Shown here piece after piece: positions 35,398-48,400 of a stretch of 64,000 nt of DNA (position 1 is the first letter of the stretch; every line of letters begins with the position of its first letter). The notes below the pieces were generated by a model, which saw nothing but the letters and a program-made list of their open reading frames with translations, did no database searches and had not been told where the DNA came from. The stretch is from Teratosphaeria epicoccoides (Eukaryota > Ascomycota > Dothideomycetes > Mycosphaerellales > Teratosphaeriaceae). The DNA is taken from NCBI GenBank assembly GCA_021401465.1, contig JADDMT010000077.1, positions 79,574 through 143,573 of the forward strand. The letters run 5' to 3'. Position numbers and translations under genes: made by a program.

Positions 35398-35874
35398 TGT
35401 CATAAGTGTCAGGAGTACTATGAGTTATAGGATCATAAGGGTCCTAAGTGCTATAAGTCATAGTATAGTTATAGGAGTACTATAAGTTATAAGCATAGTC
35501 ATAGGAGAAAGGATCTGTTACGTGAGGACAAATCCCTAGATCTATAGGGTTAGTGTATAGATCTACAGGCCTGTAGGGGAGAAGGGATCTGTTACAGGAT
35601 AATAGACCCTTAGATCTGTAGGGTTAGTCTACAGATCTATAGACATAGATCTGTTAGGTCTGTAAACAGATCTAACAGAGCTGCTTTGTCTCTCTAGTAT
35701 ATAGGGGTAGCTTCAGGACAGGTAGTTAGGAGCTTCGTGCTTAATCTTAGTTTAATCCTCTCTTGCTTAGAGGAGAGTTAGTTACAAGGTTAACTGCTAT
35801 TGTCGATATTCTTTACAGCTCTATAAGTCTAACACCTAGTTACCTTCCTACTATCGGTACCTACCCTTATGACA
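35398..35874 (+). repeat. A5 3' LTR
   Basis: 477 bp, preceded by the polypurine tract AAGAGGGGGATAG. It abuts a truncated A6 LTR at 35875 without a target duplication. Confidence 0.9.
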
Positions 35875-36303
35875 TGATAGCAGGAAGGGGATCAGGTGTT
35901 AGACTCGTCAAGCTAGTGAAGAATATCGACAATAGCAGTTAACCTTGTAACTAACTCTCCTCTAAGCAAGAGAGGATTAAATTAAGATTAAGCACGAAGC
36001 TCCTAACTACCTATCCTAAAGCTATCCCTATACACTAGAGAGACAAGGCAGCTCTATAGGATCTGTCGACAAAACCGACAGATCCGTGTCTATAGATCTG
36101 TAGGCTAACCCTATAGATCCTAGGGTCTGTCCCTACGTAATAGATCCCTCCTCCTACGTAGGCCTATAGATCTGTAGACTAACCCTACAGATCCTAGGAT
36201 CTGTCCTCACGTAACAGATCCTTTCTTCTACTTATATAGTATGACTTAGGCCCTAGTGCTCTGACTTATCCTATAGTACTCGTGACTCATGACATCTATG
36301 ACA
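35875..36303 (-). repeat. A6 3' LTR (subfamily A', left end missing)
   Basis: 429 bp of a family A LTR variant. It lacks the first ~20 bp (TGTCATAAG...) at the A5 junction. The right end carries the extra GACATCTATGACA that distinguishes A6 and A7 LTRs from the others. It is followed by the minus-strand polypurine tract. Confidence 0.88.
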
Positions 36304-36382
36304 CTATCCCCCTCTTAGCCTAGCTCGTCCCTAAGCTACCTTATTAGTACAGGGTTTCTCTTGTTATTTCCTTTGTGTAGTA

Positions 36383-37015
36383 ATGTCTTCTCTTTCTACA
36401 TTACTGCCTTATGTCGTCCTAGACACTAACGCCCCTTTAACGCAGAAACGTAAACGCCATGCGAATTAAATCTATTATTAGGGCCAGGATAGTATAAAGT
36501 CCTGTACTTGGTGTCAAGAGTTAAAGCTCGTTTGTCGAGTACACATTTCCTCGGGGAAATGTTTGTAGTGTCACTTTAGTAACTGTCGAAGCTATGACGC
36601 GAAGGTAACAGAGGTTAAATAGAAGAAGTTAGGTAATTAGCGGAAAAGACTAATTGCTAATCTTAATCGTGCGAAGGCGGTCTTAGCCGAGGCTTCGCAG
36701 AAGATAATAGAGGCGCATGCAAAGGAGATGCGTCTTTAAAAACAGTTAGACGTAGTCGACTAGGAGGTCGAGGATAGTCGCGCTCTTAAGGAGCGTGAGA
36801 TTAGGGAGGATAAGGCCGAAGAACAGGCTCTCTTGCAGGCTAGGTTTCTTCTTAACCTAGATCCCTCGACCGGTCTTGCTCTTAGTCCTACGACATAGAG
36901 CGTAATAGAAGGTTTTACTGATGCCTCATATTAGGGTTTCCTGGATGGCGTAATAGCCGAGCCCCTTGACGGCGTCCCGCAGGAGCCTAGTCGTGGCTTA
37001 TAATCTTCTCCCTAG
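36383..37015 (+). pseudogene. A6 antisense gene: Zn2Cys6-like / coiled-coil protein
   Basis: Family A antisense frame, ATG 36383-36385 and TAG 37013-37015, 633 nt. Sequence differs from A3/A4 by more than RIP transitions alone, since A6 belongs to subfamily A', yet the length is the same and no indel disrupts the frame. Internal TAG/TAA codons. Confidence 0.68.
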
Positions 37016-40000
37016 GTTCGTTCTCCTCTCGAAACTTCTTATCTTTTGCTAACAGTTCCGTAGGTATTCGAGGGGTTCCTAGGTGTTTTCGGTACTCCCG
37101 TATCCTTCCTATTTTACTAGGTACTCTCGCTGTCTGTCCTGCTAGTAAGTGTTAACAATCTTCTTAACAGTGTACTCTAGTTCTTCTACCTTAGGGTTGA
37201 GTAGTAAAGATTCTGTTTGCAGTGCTACGTCTAGCGCTACTTGTTCTAGCAGAGAGACATAGAACACAGGGTATACTCTTATCTGCTCAGGTAGCTGTAA
37301 TTTAAAGTTGACTAGTCCTTTCTTAGCCTTAATCCAAAATAGTCCTAGTTTTACAGTGTCTAGTTTTTTACTCGGCTTGTCTGATTTGATATGATAGCGG
37401 AGGAGATATACCTTGTCCCCCTCCTTTAGAATTAGTCCCTTAATTCTCTTACGATTCGCGTACTATGCCATGTTCTGCTAATAGAACTGCAGGTCGAGTC
37501 GTGCTTCTGTTTGCAGTTAGCGGAGATGTTCTACTCGTCTAAGTGCCGCTAGGTTAGGATTAGTAGTTAAGACATCTAGAACGTCTTCTATTATTAATCT
37601 ATAGGCCATCTGAAATGGCGAGAGTCCTGTTAACTCTGCTAGCGTACTATTATACGCGAGTTATGCTATTAGTAGTAACTCTACCTAGTTATTCTGATCT
37701 CTATTCACATAGGACCTAAGGTACTATTCTAACGTCTGATTTAGACGTTCTGTCTGTCTATCTGTCTAAGGGTAGAAAGAGGTACTTAGTCAATGTTTGA
37801 CTTAGAATTGTCTCATTAGGGCCTTCTAGAAGTTAGAGGTAAACACGGATCCTCGATCTGTTACTAGGTCCTATAGCATACTATGTAGTACTACTACCCA
37901 TTTAATGAAGACATGTACGATATCTTTAACCTTGAAGTCTTTGTAGTAGGGGATAAACTTCCTAAACTTAGTGAATTAGTCGACTACTACTATGATTCCA
38001 TTGAAGAACTCATTAGTAGCGGGTTCTCTCGACTAAGGTAGTTTAACGATAAAGTCTATGGCGAGCGATTCCTACAGCCGTTAAGGTACCCTAAGTAGTC
38101 GTAGTAGCCTATACAGTTTATGACGGTTATGCTTACTTCATTAGCAAGTTACACATCGTCAGACATAGTCCTCGATTACCTTGCCTATCCTAGGGAAGTA
38201 ATATTCTTGTTAGAGAATTTGCTTTATTTTAGACACTCCCGGGTGTCCTGCCTAGGGAACATTATGTTAGAGGCGTAACAGCTCCGATCGTAAGGATGTT
38301 AGCACATATATCTACCCTTAGAAGAGAAGTATTCTACCTTCGTCCTCCTAGTCTTCCTATCCCTCGATGTCATCGCGGACAGCGATCGCAGTTAGGTCGT
38401 AGACTAGGGCGTTCTTCAGGTCGTTCTGAAAATCACTAGTCCATGTAACAGTCGTAGCCGCGAGTCGGTTAACTCCTAGCGTGCTATTGCTGTTTTCTTA
38501 GAGAACAGCATGTTTCTCCTGCTTCACGCCCTTCATGTAGTTAGTCTGGCGGCTAAGTGTATCGGCGCGTGCGTTATCGGATCCCTTGTAATAGACGATC
38601 TTGCAGTTAAAGCTAGAGAGTTCCTTACTCTACCGAACTTGTCGTCAGTTTAACTCTTTCGTCGTCATGAAGTATCGCAAGTTCTCATAGTCTGTGTAGA
38701 CTATGACCTAGTGCTTAGAACCTTCTAAGTAGACTCGCTAGGCCTTGTAGGCGTCTACAATAGCGAGAAGTTCTTTGTCATAGATGTCGTACTAGAGTTC
38801 AGGTCTAGACAGCTTCCTCGAGTAATAGGCGACTAGCTGTAGTCGTCTACTCGGTCCTAGTTAACTTAAGCATGCCCTAAGTACTACATCAGAGGCATCC
38901 GTTTCGACTATGATAGGCTTATTAGGGTCGAACACAAGCAAGATTAGCTGATCTGTAAATCGTTACTTGAGTTCCTTAAAGGCATTTCGTTAGGCGTCGT
39001 CCTACACGAATAGTGTATCCTTCGTCGTAAGGGTCGTAAGTAGCGCTATGATCTTCTAATAGCTTGCCACAAATCTTTAGTAGAAGTTAGCGAACCCTAG
39101 GAAGGACTACACTTCCTTAACGTTAGTCGGCGTAGGCTACTCTTTTACGACCTAGACTTTCTTAGTGTCTATCTTGATTCTATTCCAAGCTACGACGTAG
39201 CCGAGGAATTAGACTTCTTGTTTGTAAAACTCGCTCTTCTAAGGCTTAACCTTTAGCCTATAATCCTGTAGTTTCTAAAGTACCTTGCGTACGTAAGTCC
39301 TATGTTCGTCGATTGTTCGCGAGTATACAAGGATGTCGTCTAAGTATACAACTACAAAAACGTCGAGGTACTCTTGTAGCACATTGTTAATAAATGCCTG
39401 CTATGTAGCTAGGGCGTTTGTTAACCTAAATAGCATGACTATATACTCGTAGTGTCCGAACCTAGTTTAGAATACAGTGTTCTATTCTTCGCCTTCCTTA
39501 ATCCGAATTCGATTATACGCTCCTAGTATGTCGAACTTCGAGAACTACGTTACTCCTTACAGGCGGTCCTGTAATTCTGAGAGCAAAGGAAGCGGATAAC
39601 TATTCTTTATCATGATGTCGTTTAATCTACGATAATCTACGTAGAGTCGCTATTCGTCTTCCCCTTTAGGAACAAACAGGATCAGATATCCTGCTAGAGA
39701 TTACGACTTGCAGATGAAGCCTTTCTAGAGGTTGTCTTCAAGGTACTTCTAGAGAATCTCTAATTTCGCTGCTAATAAGAGGTAAACTAGTTGCTTCGTT
39801 AGCGTCCTGCCTAGGAGTAAGGGTATCTCGTGATCCTACTCCTGATATTCTAGCAGAGCCTCTTAGTTAGGTTCTTCCTCGAAAAGAGTAGCGAACTCTT
39901 TATATTCGTCAGGAACTATGAATTCGACCTTGACTTTAGATTGCGTTACTTTAACCTATAGGACGTGCACTTCCTGTTCTAGATCCTTGATAGTAGTGAC

Positions 40001-42338
40001 TATCTCATTTGAAGTCATAGCGCATATTTTGATCTTGCCTAGTACGTCATGTACTACAGGTAGAGGTATCAATTTTGAGAGTTCTAGGAACTAGATCCTC
40101 TTGTTCTTCTAGTTAATATAGGGGTTAGCGTTTCTTAGCCATAGTAACCCTAGCACTACATCTAAGCCTAGTAACTCTGTGATGTCAAACTAGAGCATCT
40201 CTTAGTAGCGTCCTATCCGCAGAGGTATCATCTCGGTCTCCTTGTTAACTATTCCTTAGTTGTACGTGACCGGCTTTCTATTAATCGCTTGTAGCGAGAA
40301 AGCATTCATTTTCGCCTATACCCTTATTCTAGCTATCCTAGCAAACTTAGGCGTCATGAAGATTCTAGTGTATCCTAAATCTATTAAAGCCTAGGCTAAC
40401 GTCTCGTTAATGTGCACCTATACTCTAAGGTTTTCCGCGTATCTAGCGCTAACTGCGGCATATCGTTACAGCCCTGTCTAGTCTGTCTGTAGGTCTAATT
40501 CCGGCGGACCTTGTCGTTTCCCGAATAGCTGTCTTCTCGAACTAGCTTAGGCATTATGTAGTCTTGGTTTATTCTTCTCCAAGTGTTCCCGCTATCTGGC
40601 CTAAGAGGCAGTACTTGCTCTTAGCCTTGTTGTTCCTGCGCGTTCCTTGCATATTCTAATTTCAAGTAGTAGACTCGGAGTCGTAGCGCTTGTGGAACCT
40701 AGATACCTTCATAGGTCGAGTAGCCTCCCTACGGCGTGAACTCTACCCTAAACAGTACTATTTCCTAGACGATCTTCTGATGCGCGTGAGGTTAAGCTAC
40801 AACTAGTAGTCTCCTTAGTTGTCGACGTATACGGTCGGCTAGCTCATTATACTAGAGCTAGTCGACATGTTAGATTCCATTAATCCATAGGCAAGCCTAG
40901 GCCTATTAGTTCTGTATAAGTCGAATTATTTCGAGTCTGATGTCATGCGGTAGCATGGCCTATCTCTCTATACTCTCGTCTTCCTCAGAATCGGGAATGA
41001 CGGCTTCGACAAGCTCATAGTTGTCGTCAGAACCTTCTTCTTCTTCTAGTTCCCGTTATCTTAGGACTATCGTACTAGAAGGTGCACCCCTTAGCGCATA
41101 CATAGACTGTGCCTTATTTCGGCTAGGGTACTATCTAGAACCATCTTTATCACTCATGTGGATTCGACAATTGTCGTCGTAGCACATAGTCTAAGTAAGT
41201 GCGGCATAGTCTGGCACTCGAGTTATAGCAGCCGTCTGCTTAGGTGCCAATGTTGTCGCGCGAGCCTGCTCTATTCTAGGCAGGTCTTGTCGTTGCTTTT
41301 TAGCAAAACAATCGCGGGCAAAATGTCCTTTCTTTCTACAGTTGTAGCACTCGAGGTTACTCTTGTCAAATGGCTTCTTCTAACTATTCCGCGTAGGAGA
41401 GCTTTTCTGTAGCTTTCCTTAGGGTCTATTCTTTAGGCGCCCCTTAGTCGCATCTAACTCTATTAGTTAGAGACTGTAATAATCGCTTCGCTGCTTTAGT
41501 ACTAATCGTTAGACCTTATAGTTAGCCTGAGCTAGCTTGCGATTTCTATGTTGTCGTTCTTGCTGTCGTTCCTAGATACGATTGTCAATTCTAATCGCGA
41601 GATCGCTCATTTCCTTGAATGTCGTTAGCTGATCTCCCTAGGCAATTTCGTCTTTAACTGTCTCCTTTAGTCCCTAATAGAACTAAGCGGCTAAGGCGTT
41701 ATTGTTCTAGTCGACTCTAGTAGAGAGGGTCTGAAAATCCGCGCGGTACTTAACCGCGGAACCCTTCTGTTAGATCCCTAGGAGGGCTCTCTCGGCCTCC
41801 TGTTGTTCGTTACCTAGCCTAAAGGCCTCGCGTAATGCCTTAAACAAAGCTTTGTCTAAGCTAAGGATCTCTCTAGTCGTCGTCTTCCTAGCTTCGACGC
41901 TTCTGACATGATCTAGATAATCTGACAGATAAGGCTAGATGAATTCGAACGCTAGTCCCTTCAGGTAAGAGACGATGTACATTATTCGCTTATGATATGT
42001 CGTAAACCGTTCTGTATCTACGTGAAATGCTAGCTAGTACTAAAGGATAAACATCTCTACTTGAGATTGTTGTCCTGTAAACTCTATAGGGCTTCCTATC
42101 TTGAAGCCGTTATTGCCATTTCCTGTCGTCGAACCTGTAAAAGATGCTAGAGCCATCTCGCTAAGGTGAATGGATTTAAGCTACTAAGTAATTTGAGGTA
42201 TAGTAGCAACTTGTTCTCATAGTGTCAGTTAACTGTTGTCGCTAGAAGTTAAGCTAACAGCTAAAGAACTACTTGACATAGGCGTATGTTAAGCGCTTAA
42301 CAAGTCCCCTGATACTTCCTTAGAAGTAGTGCTTAAAA
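37016..42338 (-). pseudogene. A6 gag-pol (subfamily A', decayed)
   Basis: Minus-strand element body, right to left: gag with zinc knuckle at 41308-41349; protease with the DSG motif changed to DLG at 40373-40381 (TCA to TTA); RT YLDD intact at 39335-39346; RNase H around 38890-38920; integrase 37450-38700; chromodomain about 37080-37210. Knuckle-to-YLDD distance is 2003 nt. The plus-strand open stretch at 41158-41412 is a gag shadow. Confidence 0.88.
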
Positions 42339-42764
42339 TGTCATAAGGTTAGGTGCTAATAGCAGGAAGGGGATCAGGTGTTAGACTTGTCGAGCTAGTA
42401 AAGAATATCGATAATAGCAGTTAACCTTGTAACTAACTCTCCTCTAAGCAAGAGAGGATTAAATTGAGATTAAGCACGAAGCTCCTAACTGCCTGTCCTG
42501 AAGCCATCCCTATACACTAGAGAGACAAGGCAGCTCTGTAGGATCTATTAACAGAACTAACAGATCCGTGTCTATAGATCTGTAGGCTAACCCTACAGAT
42601 CCTAGGGTCTGTCCCTACGTGACAGATCCCTCCTCCTACATAGGCCTATAGATCTGTAGACTAACCCTATAGATCCTAGGATCTGTCCTCACGTGACAGA
42701 TCCTTTCTTCTACTTATATAGTATGACTTAGGCCCTAGTGCTCTAACTTATCCTATAGTGCTTG
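42339..42764 (-). repeat. A6 5' LTR, left part (split by B2)
   Basis: 426 bp of an A' LTR. It stops at ...ATAGTGCTTG, where B2 is inserted. The remaining 26 bp are at 50922-50947 (the first five are the duplicated target). The primer-binding bases precede it (gtgcttaaaa, with one RIP change). Confidence 0.9.
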
Positions 42765-43124
42765 TAATATAGATGTATATGCTATATAATATGAAAATAT
42801 CTCGTAGTGTGACAGAGTAATCCGACCTTTTAGTAGGTATAAGACAGCGCTGCTTTCTGCTTATCGCAGAGGTAGCGCTAAGGGTGCTTATAACCCCTGA
42901 CGCTCCTTAATTAGGGAAAGCATGTCTAAGCCTAACCCTGCAGGAGTACCGTAGGGTTAGCAACGTAGGGGCGTCCTACGTCGACTACTAATCCTACTTA
43001 GACGACATATAAGCTAACATATGTACAAAGGATCCCCTTACTATGTGTAGTAGGGTCACTACATGCTAAGGGCGGGCATTAGAACCTATGCGGCTCTAAT
43101 AGCCCCCTAGTATTAACCGTATTA
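42765..43124 (-). repeat. B2 3' LTR
   Basis: 360 bp. The element-sense polypurine tract AGGAGGAGGGGTAG abuts it (plus strand 43125-43138). Confidence 0.92.
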
Positions 43125-43138
43125 CTACCCCTCCTCCT

Positions 43139-43922
43139 ATGAGGATGTCCCTAGCCTTACCGAGTAATGCATGCGGAACGTATAGAGTATAGGATGTAGC
43201 ACGCTTATACCGCGCAAGAGTAAATAGGTAGATAGCCTACGTAACATGTGTTATGTGTATACCTTAACACCTTCGTAGCGAGTACAGGGCAGAGGCTACT
43301 AACTCAGGCAGGTTTTAATCTGTTACATGTTAGGCGGCTTCGTAATACCTTCGCTTTACATGCGGATCGAGATATTAGGAAACCGCGAGTACATACTTTA
43401 GTTAATCCTTGAAATTGTAGGGCAAGTATGCGCGCTAGCCTCGCCAAGTAGCTTAGCTGTCCCTATTTAGTCATGACTATGAAGAACATGTTGTAGAACC
43501 TTAGGGTAGTAGGAAAGTACGCGGACGCTCTACGCGCGCCGCTCGAAACGGCAGGAGCGCGCTCCTAGCGCGGGCCTCGCTACATTTTCATGCTAGTAGG
43601 CTAGCACAAGTGTAGTCGGCGTACATGCGTAACAGCCGCGTTATCTGTTGTTGCATTATTCGGTCCCCTTGTAAGTTAACTAGAGGCAGGTACTCTGCGC
43701 ATGTAGTTCGAGTTACTAGCTTAACGGTTGTAGTAGGTAACAGGGGGGCTGCTAGAGGGTATAAAAACCTCGTCGCTTTCCTAAACTTCCTGTTCTAAGA
43801 CACTAACATTAACCTCCGCTTCCCTTTCGCTTAGCTTGCGCCTCGCCTTGTCTACGGGTCTGTACTAGAGCTTCTTCTTCTTTAATCAATTAATTAAGAT
43901 TAATTAACCCGTCTTAGCTATA
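43139..43922. other. B2 region between 3' LTR and antisense gene
   Basis: No coding frame is supported. It holds the presumed promoter of the antisense gene: TATAAAAA at 43760-43767, a CT-rich leader, and an AT-rich stretch (TTAATTAATTAAG) about 35 nt before the ATG. A GC-rich palindromic patch of AGCGCGCT type lies near 43535-43575. Confidence 0.45.
43760..43767 (+). promoter_or_regulatory. TATA box of the B2 antisense gene
   Basis: TATAAAAA on the plus strand, about 160 nt before the ATG at 43923 and pointing away from the 3' LTR, that is, opposite to gag-pol. Confidence 0.5.
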
Positions 43923-45419
43923 ATGGCTTATATGCTACAGACTAAGTTTAACGCTACTTACTCTACCTGCAATTGTCGCTTGTGTCAACAATGCCTTAAC
44001 AACCTTAGTAGCCAAGCTGCACACATCTCTCCTCCGCGTGTTAGTAAGGCGTCTCCTACCCGCGAGGTATGCGTGACTTGTACTAACTAAAGCGTAGCTA
44101 AGATCTACATCGGCGGATTTAATGAGGGCAGTATCTACCGTAATTGTGTTAACTGTAATAGCAAGCATCAAAAATGCTAAGACCTCCCTAAAGAGGTATA
44201 CAGCAAGTATAACTAGCTCTGCTGTAATATCGATGACTTCTAGAGTACGCGTAATAAGGGGATTGCTAAAGGCACTCTGACTATGAACAGGCTACAGGCT
44301 AAGTACCGCGAGGTACTCGCCTACCTACTTGGCGCCCTCTTGTGCTTCACTGTAACTACTAACTGTTCTTATAGCAGTGTTTGCTTCGACTCTCTGCTAA
44401 CAGGCGAAAACGTTTGTCTAGGTCTAATCGCAGACTTAGTCTAGAAGATCTTGAAGGTACTAACCGTTAGGGTCGAGACCTTCGCCATAGTACGCATATA
44501 GTATAGGTACCCTCTAAGTATAAATGCTAACTTTCTCTACTAGGCTAACGTTAGCGTCGAGAAATATCCGACTAGCTGTTAGCGTTAGTAACTCGGGGCC
44601 CTTGCCTCTATTAATGATGACTTTAAGACGCGGATGATCTGCAAGAAGGTCATCAAGCAATTCACTGCTCCTGCCGCTAAGGCTACGCCCTAGCGCTGTA
44701 CCGAGAGACAGCCTGCCTCTAAGCCGGTCCTAAGGACTAAGCCGTAAGTTACTTACTTAAATCCTGTCGCGTGCGTACAGCTAGCACATTGTAGCGCCGC
44801 CGCCTACGCCTCCTCGACGCTACTGTCTAAGAAGAAGAAGAAGGCTAGGGCCAAAATTAAGGTTAGCGACAAGGAAGCTGAACCTTCCCTGCTTGCGATC
44901 CGCACTACGTCTGTCAAGACACTAAGGCACAAGCCTCTAGGCCAGATCTTTGAGGATAAGGAGGATGACGATGTCTAGGATACCTTCGGTCCTAACGTAG
45001 TCCCTTCGCGCTATAGTGTCACCGCACTAGTTACGCCTAAGGAGGATACTAAGTCCGATGATGTATTTAACACTCGTGTCAAGAAGCGCAAGATGATCTC
45101 GAGGGCCGAGCGTAACAGCCGCAAGCGCGCTCGAGTCTCTTCGCCTTCTAATGCTAAGGATGAGGTAGTCGTCGCGACTAGGCATAGTAAGGGTGTCGCT
45201 AGCTCTCTAGCTACTATGGGCTCTAAAGACGAGCTCCCTCGCAACCTACTAAAGAAGAAGATGCCGGCCTCTCTTCGTGGCGTTACTACTCCTGTTACTC
45301 ATGGTCGCTTCAGGGTGTTTAGTAGACCCCGCGCGGGTAGGCAGTCCCTAGCAGACCGTAACAAGAAAGACTCTTCTACTTCAGGTTTAGTAAGGAAGCC
45401 CCTAACTAGTAGTCGCTAA
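43923..45419 (+). pseudogene. B2 antisense gene: 498-codon Cys-rich, basic protein
   Basis: A single plus-strand frame from ATG (43923) to TAA (45417-45419), broken only by 13 TAG/TAA codons. That is well below the local background, and the last 108 codons are intact. The N-terminus is cysteine-rich: C16, C18, C21, C24, then C50-x2-C53 and C75-x2-C78-x6-C85, suggesting zinc binding. The middle has a Cys/Leu-rich section. The C-terminal half is rich in Lys/Arg, with nuclear-signal-like runs (SKKKKKARAK near 44833, KKRK near 45083, SRKRAR near 45117) and acidic patches. pol ends on the opposite strand just beyond it, so the two genes converge. Function unknown; a nuclear accessory protein of the element is an inference. 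Confidence 0.65.
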
Positions 45420-48400
45420 GCATTAGCTACGAAGCTAATCCGAGCATGTCTCTTGTTCTTCTTAGGTTTATTCTAGGTGTGCCTTTAGGCATCAATGATG
45501 TATAAGTAGGGCGTTTGCTTCTCGTTGTTACTTCGCGCGTTATGTACTACATACATATGTCAAGAATTCTGCTCTAGAACCCTTATCTTCCTATGAATCG
45601 ACCTTCTTAAGCCCTGCTCACGCCTCCTCCGCTCTTTAAATTCACGAATAGCTTCTAGAGCGTTCTTGTAGTCTTTGGCTAGAACCTATTATGTGTACTT
45701 AGGTAGGTATCCTTTCTACTTTACTAGATAGTATGTTACGCCTTTACGCTACATACTATCCTTAATACCCTTGACTTCCTACTCTTCGTTCTCTTCTGCT
45801 ACTAGCATTAGGTCCGCGGGCTCTTCGCCCTCGCGCTATACCTATAGTTCGAGTAGAGATACGTAGAAGACATCATGCACATGATACGACGATAGTAATA
45901 ATAGCTAGTATGCCTGCGAGCCTATTACGTCGCGTATCCGGAAGGGTCCGACGAACCTCGGCGTCATATTCTTGCTTAGAAGCTTCAGCTTGAGATTCTT
46001 CGTCAATAGTAACACCTTTGTACTAACCGCGTACTACATCGGTTTAGCACGGGCGTTATTATGTTTAATCTAGGATTCTAAGGCCTTTTTCTAGTATTCT
46101 ATTAGCACTGAATGTACCTCGCGCATATGCCGCGCTAATTCTGCGGCGGCTAGCACCCTCTCCTTAGAAGACTTGTCCTGAGGCGGTTCTAGGTGTATTT
46201 CCGGATTAAAGCTATAAAGAATCTAAAATGGCGACATGCGTATAGTAGCATACACGCTGTTATTAACTGCAAATTCCGCTATAGGAATTATGTCAGCCTA
46301 GGCATCCTAGTTCTTAGCGTAATAGCACTAAAGGTACTACTTAAGAGTCTAGTTCATACGTTTAGTCTGACTATTAGTCTGTAGATAGAATGCTGTACTT
46401 AGGTAGTGCTTAACACGCGCCTTAAACACAAATTCTTGCTAGTATTTACTAGTAAAGACAGAACCTTGATCTAATAGGATACTTCGGGGGACACTAAAGC
46501 GCTATATGACTTCGTCGCGAAGTAGTCGCGTAAGCTCGCTACTTGTGCACCTTTTCGTACATAGGATAAAGACATTTATCTTAGAGTATTAGTCGACTAC
46601 TATAAGGACAGCATTAACTACATCGCCTCTCTACTTTGCTAGCAGCAAATTAGTAATAAAATCTATAGTTAAGTCTTGCTATAGTCTCTCTAGTAGTAGG
46701 AGCGCCTAAGCATCGCTATAGGGGCGATAGCGCCGAGATTTGCTAACCTAGCACGTCTAGCAGGATTTGACATAGTTAGAGACATCCTGTTCTAGCGTTA
46801 GCTACTAGTATTTGCGTCTAAGAAGTGCGATTGTCTTCTCTGCGCTAAAATGGCCTACGAGTTTATCGTCATGATAAATACAGAGGAGCTACGAACAGAG
46901 CGCGCGGTTAGCAGGTACATAGAGCCTATTGTTAAAGTACTATAAGTCGCCTGACTTGGTCTAGTAGTTCAGACCGCCTGTAGTGTCCTAGAGGGCTATA
47001 CCCTTATTAATTAACTCCGGTTCTTGCTCTTGCAACCGCTAAATAAGTCTCGAGACTTCTTTAAAGGGTTCTTTAGACATTGCATGCTTACTACATGTAA
47101 GCTAGTTAACTACTACACGGATCGAGCTAGACGTAGTCGCTACAACTGCCAGATAGGAGGGTTTGTCACTAGCGGAGGCTATGAGGCCCTATTAGACCTG
47201 CAGTCGACCTATAAGAGGAGCTAACGACAGATTGCCGCCCTAAACTTCAAGCTTCGTTTGTAGCGTAAGGAGAAGCTATTAGTTACCCTGCTCCCTAGTG
47301 TCGTAGTCTAGTCGTCACGAAGGACTATCAGCTAGATTTGTCTTCCTAGAACGATGCTAGATAACGAAGTCAAAGCTAGTGAGGAAAGTCGCCTACCTTG
47401 CTTGCCGACTACTTAGCTGCTTTACTCCCATGAAGCCACGAAGGTTGTTATAGTTAGTAAGCACCTTAATAGGGTACGCTACGCCTTCGAGGTAGTGTCG
47501 GTACTCCTTAAAGCTGTTAACAATAGCTAAAAGCTCTTAGTCGTAAGTCTCCTTGTTAAGCTTAGCGCCCTACATCTTCCGCGACTAGAAGGTAATTAGG
47601 TACTATTGCGTACTACCTTCGTGCAACTAGAGCTGCGATATAATTACGGCTATTACGAATTTTGAAGTATTAGTCTCTATTTGGATCTTCGTAGTAGGGT
47701 CAAAGTGCCAAAGTATAGGCGTAGTTTAGCAAGCTGCTTTAAGTTTAGAGAAAGCCTTGCTCTAAGCCTCCTCCTAAGGCACTATCCCTGGCTTTTTTCC
47801 TCGAATCGCGCCCTTCGCGAGGGCCGTGAGGGGAGCCATGATCTTCGAGTAGGACCGTATGAATCTGCAGTAGAAGTTAGTAAACCCTAGGAATACCTGT
47901 ACTTCTCGGAGGGTAGTTAGCTATAGCTACTCCGCGATTACGGACACCCTTTAATTATCTATGATGACTCCTTCTATAGAGACGATGTATCCAAGAAACT
48001 TAATCCTATCTGTTAGGAATAAGCACTTCTTTAGGTTCGCGTACAGAGCAAACTTGCGGAGCTATTCGAGTACTATCCTTAGGTGCCGAATATGCTCCTC
48101 CTTTAAGTTAGAGTAGACTAGTATATTGTCTAAATATACTACGTAGCAGGTATTAACGAGGCTAGCTAGGGCCCTGTTAATATACGCTTAGAACGTCGCT
48201 AGTACATTAGTCAAGCTAAATAGCATCACTATATACTTTAAGTGTCTATACTACGTTCGGAATGTAGTCTTCTACTCGTCGCCCTTTCGGATCGGTATCT
48301 AGTAGTAGGCGTCCTTCAAGTCGATAGACAAGAAGATAGTAGCGTAACTAAGGCGGTCAAGCGTCTCGCTAATAAGTAGTAGGGGGCAGCGGTTCTTTTA

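Noticed and set aside
45011..45244. Minus-strand frame opposite the family B antisense gene (also 15779-16048)
   Set aside because: Shadow of the long plus-strand frame 43923-45419, which has TATA box, Cys motifs and an intact end.
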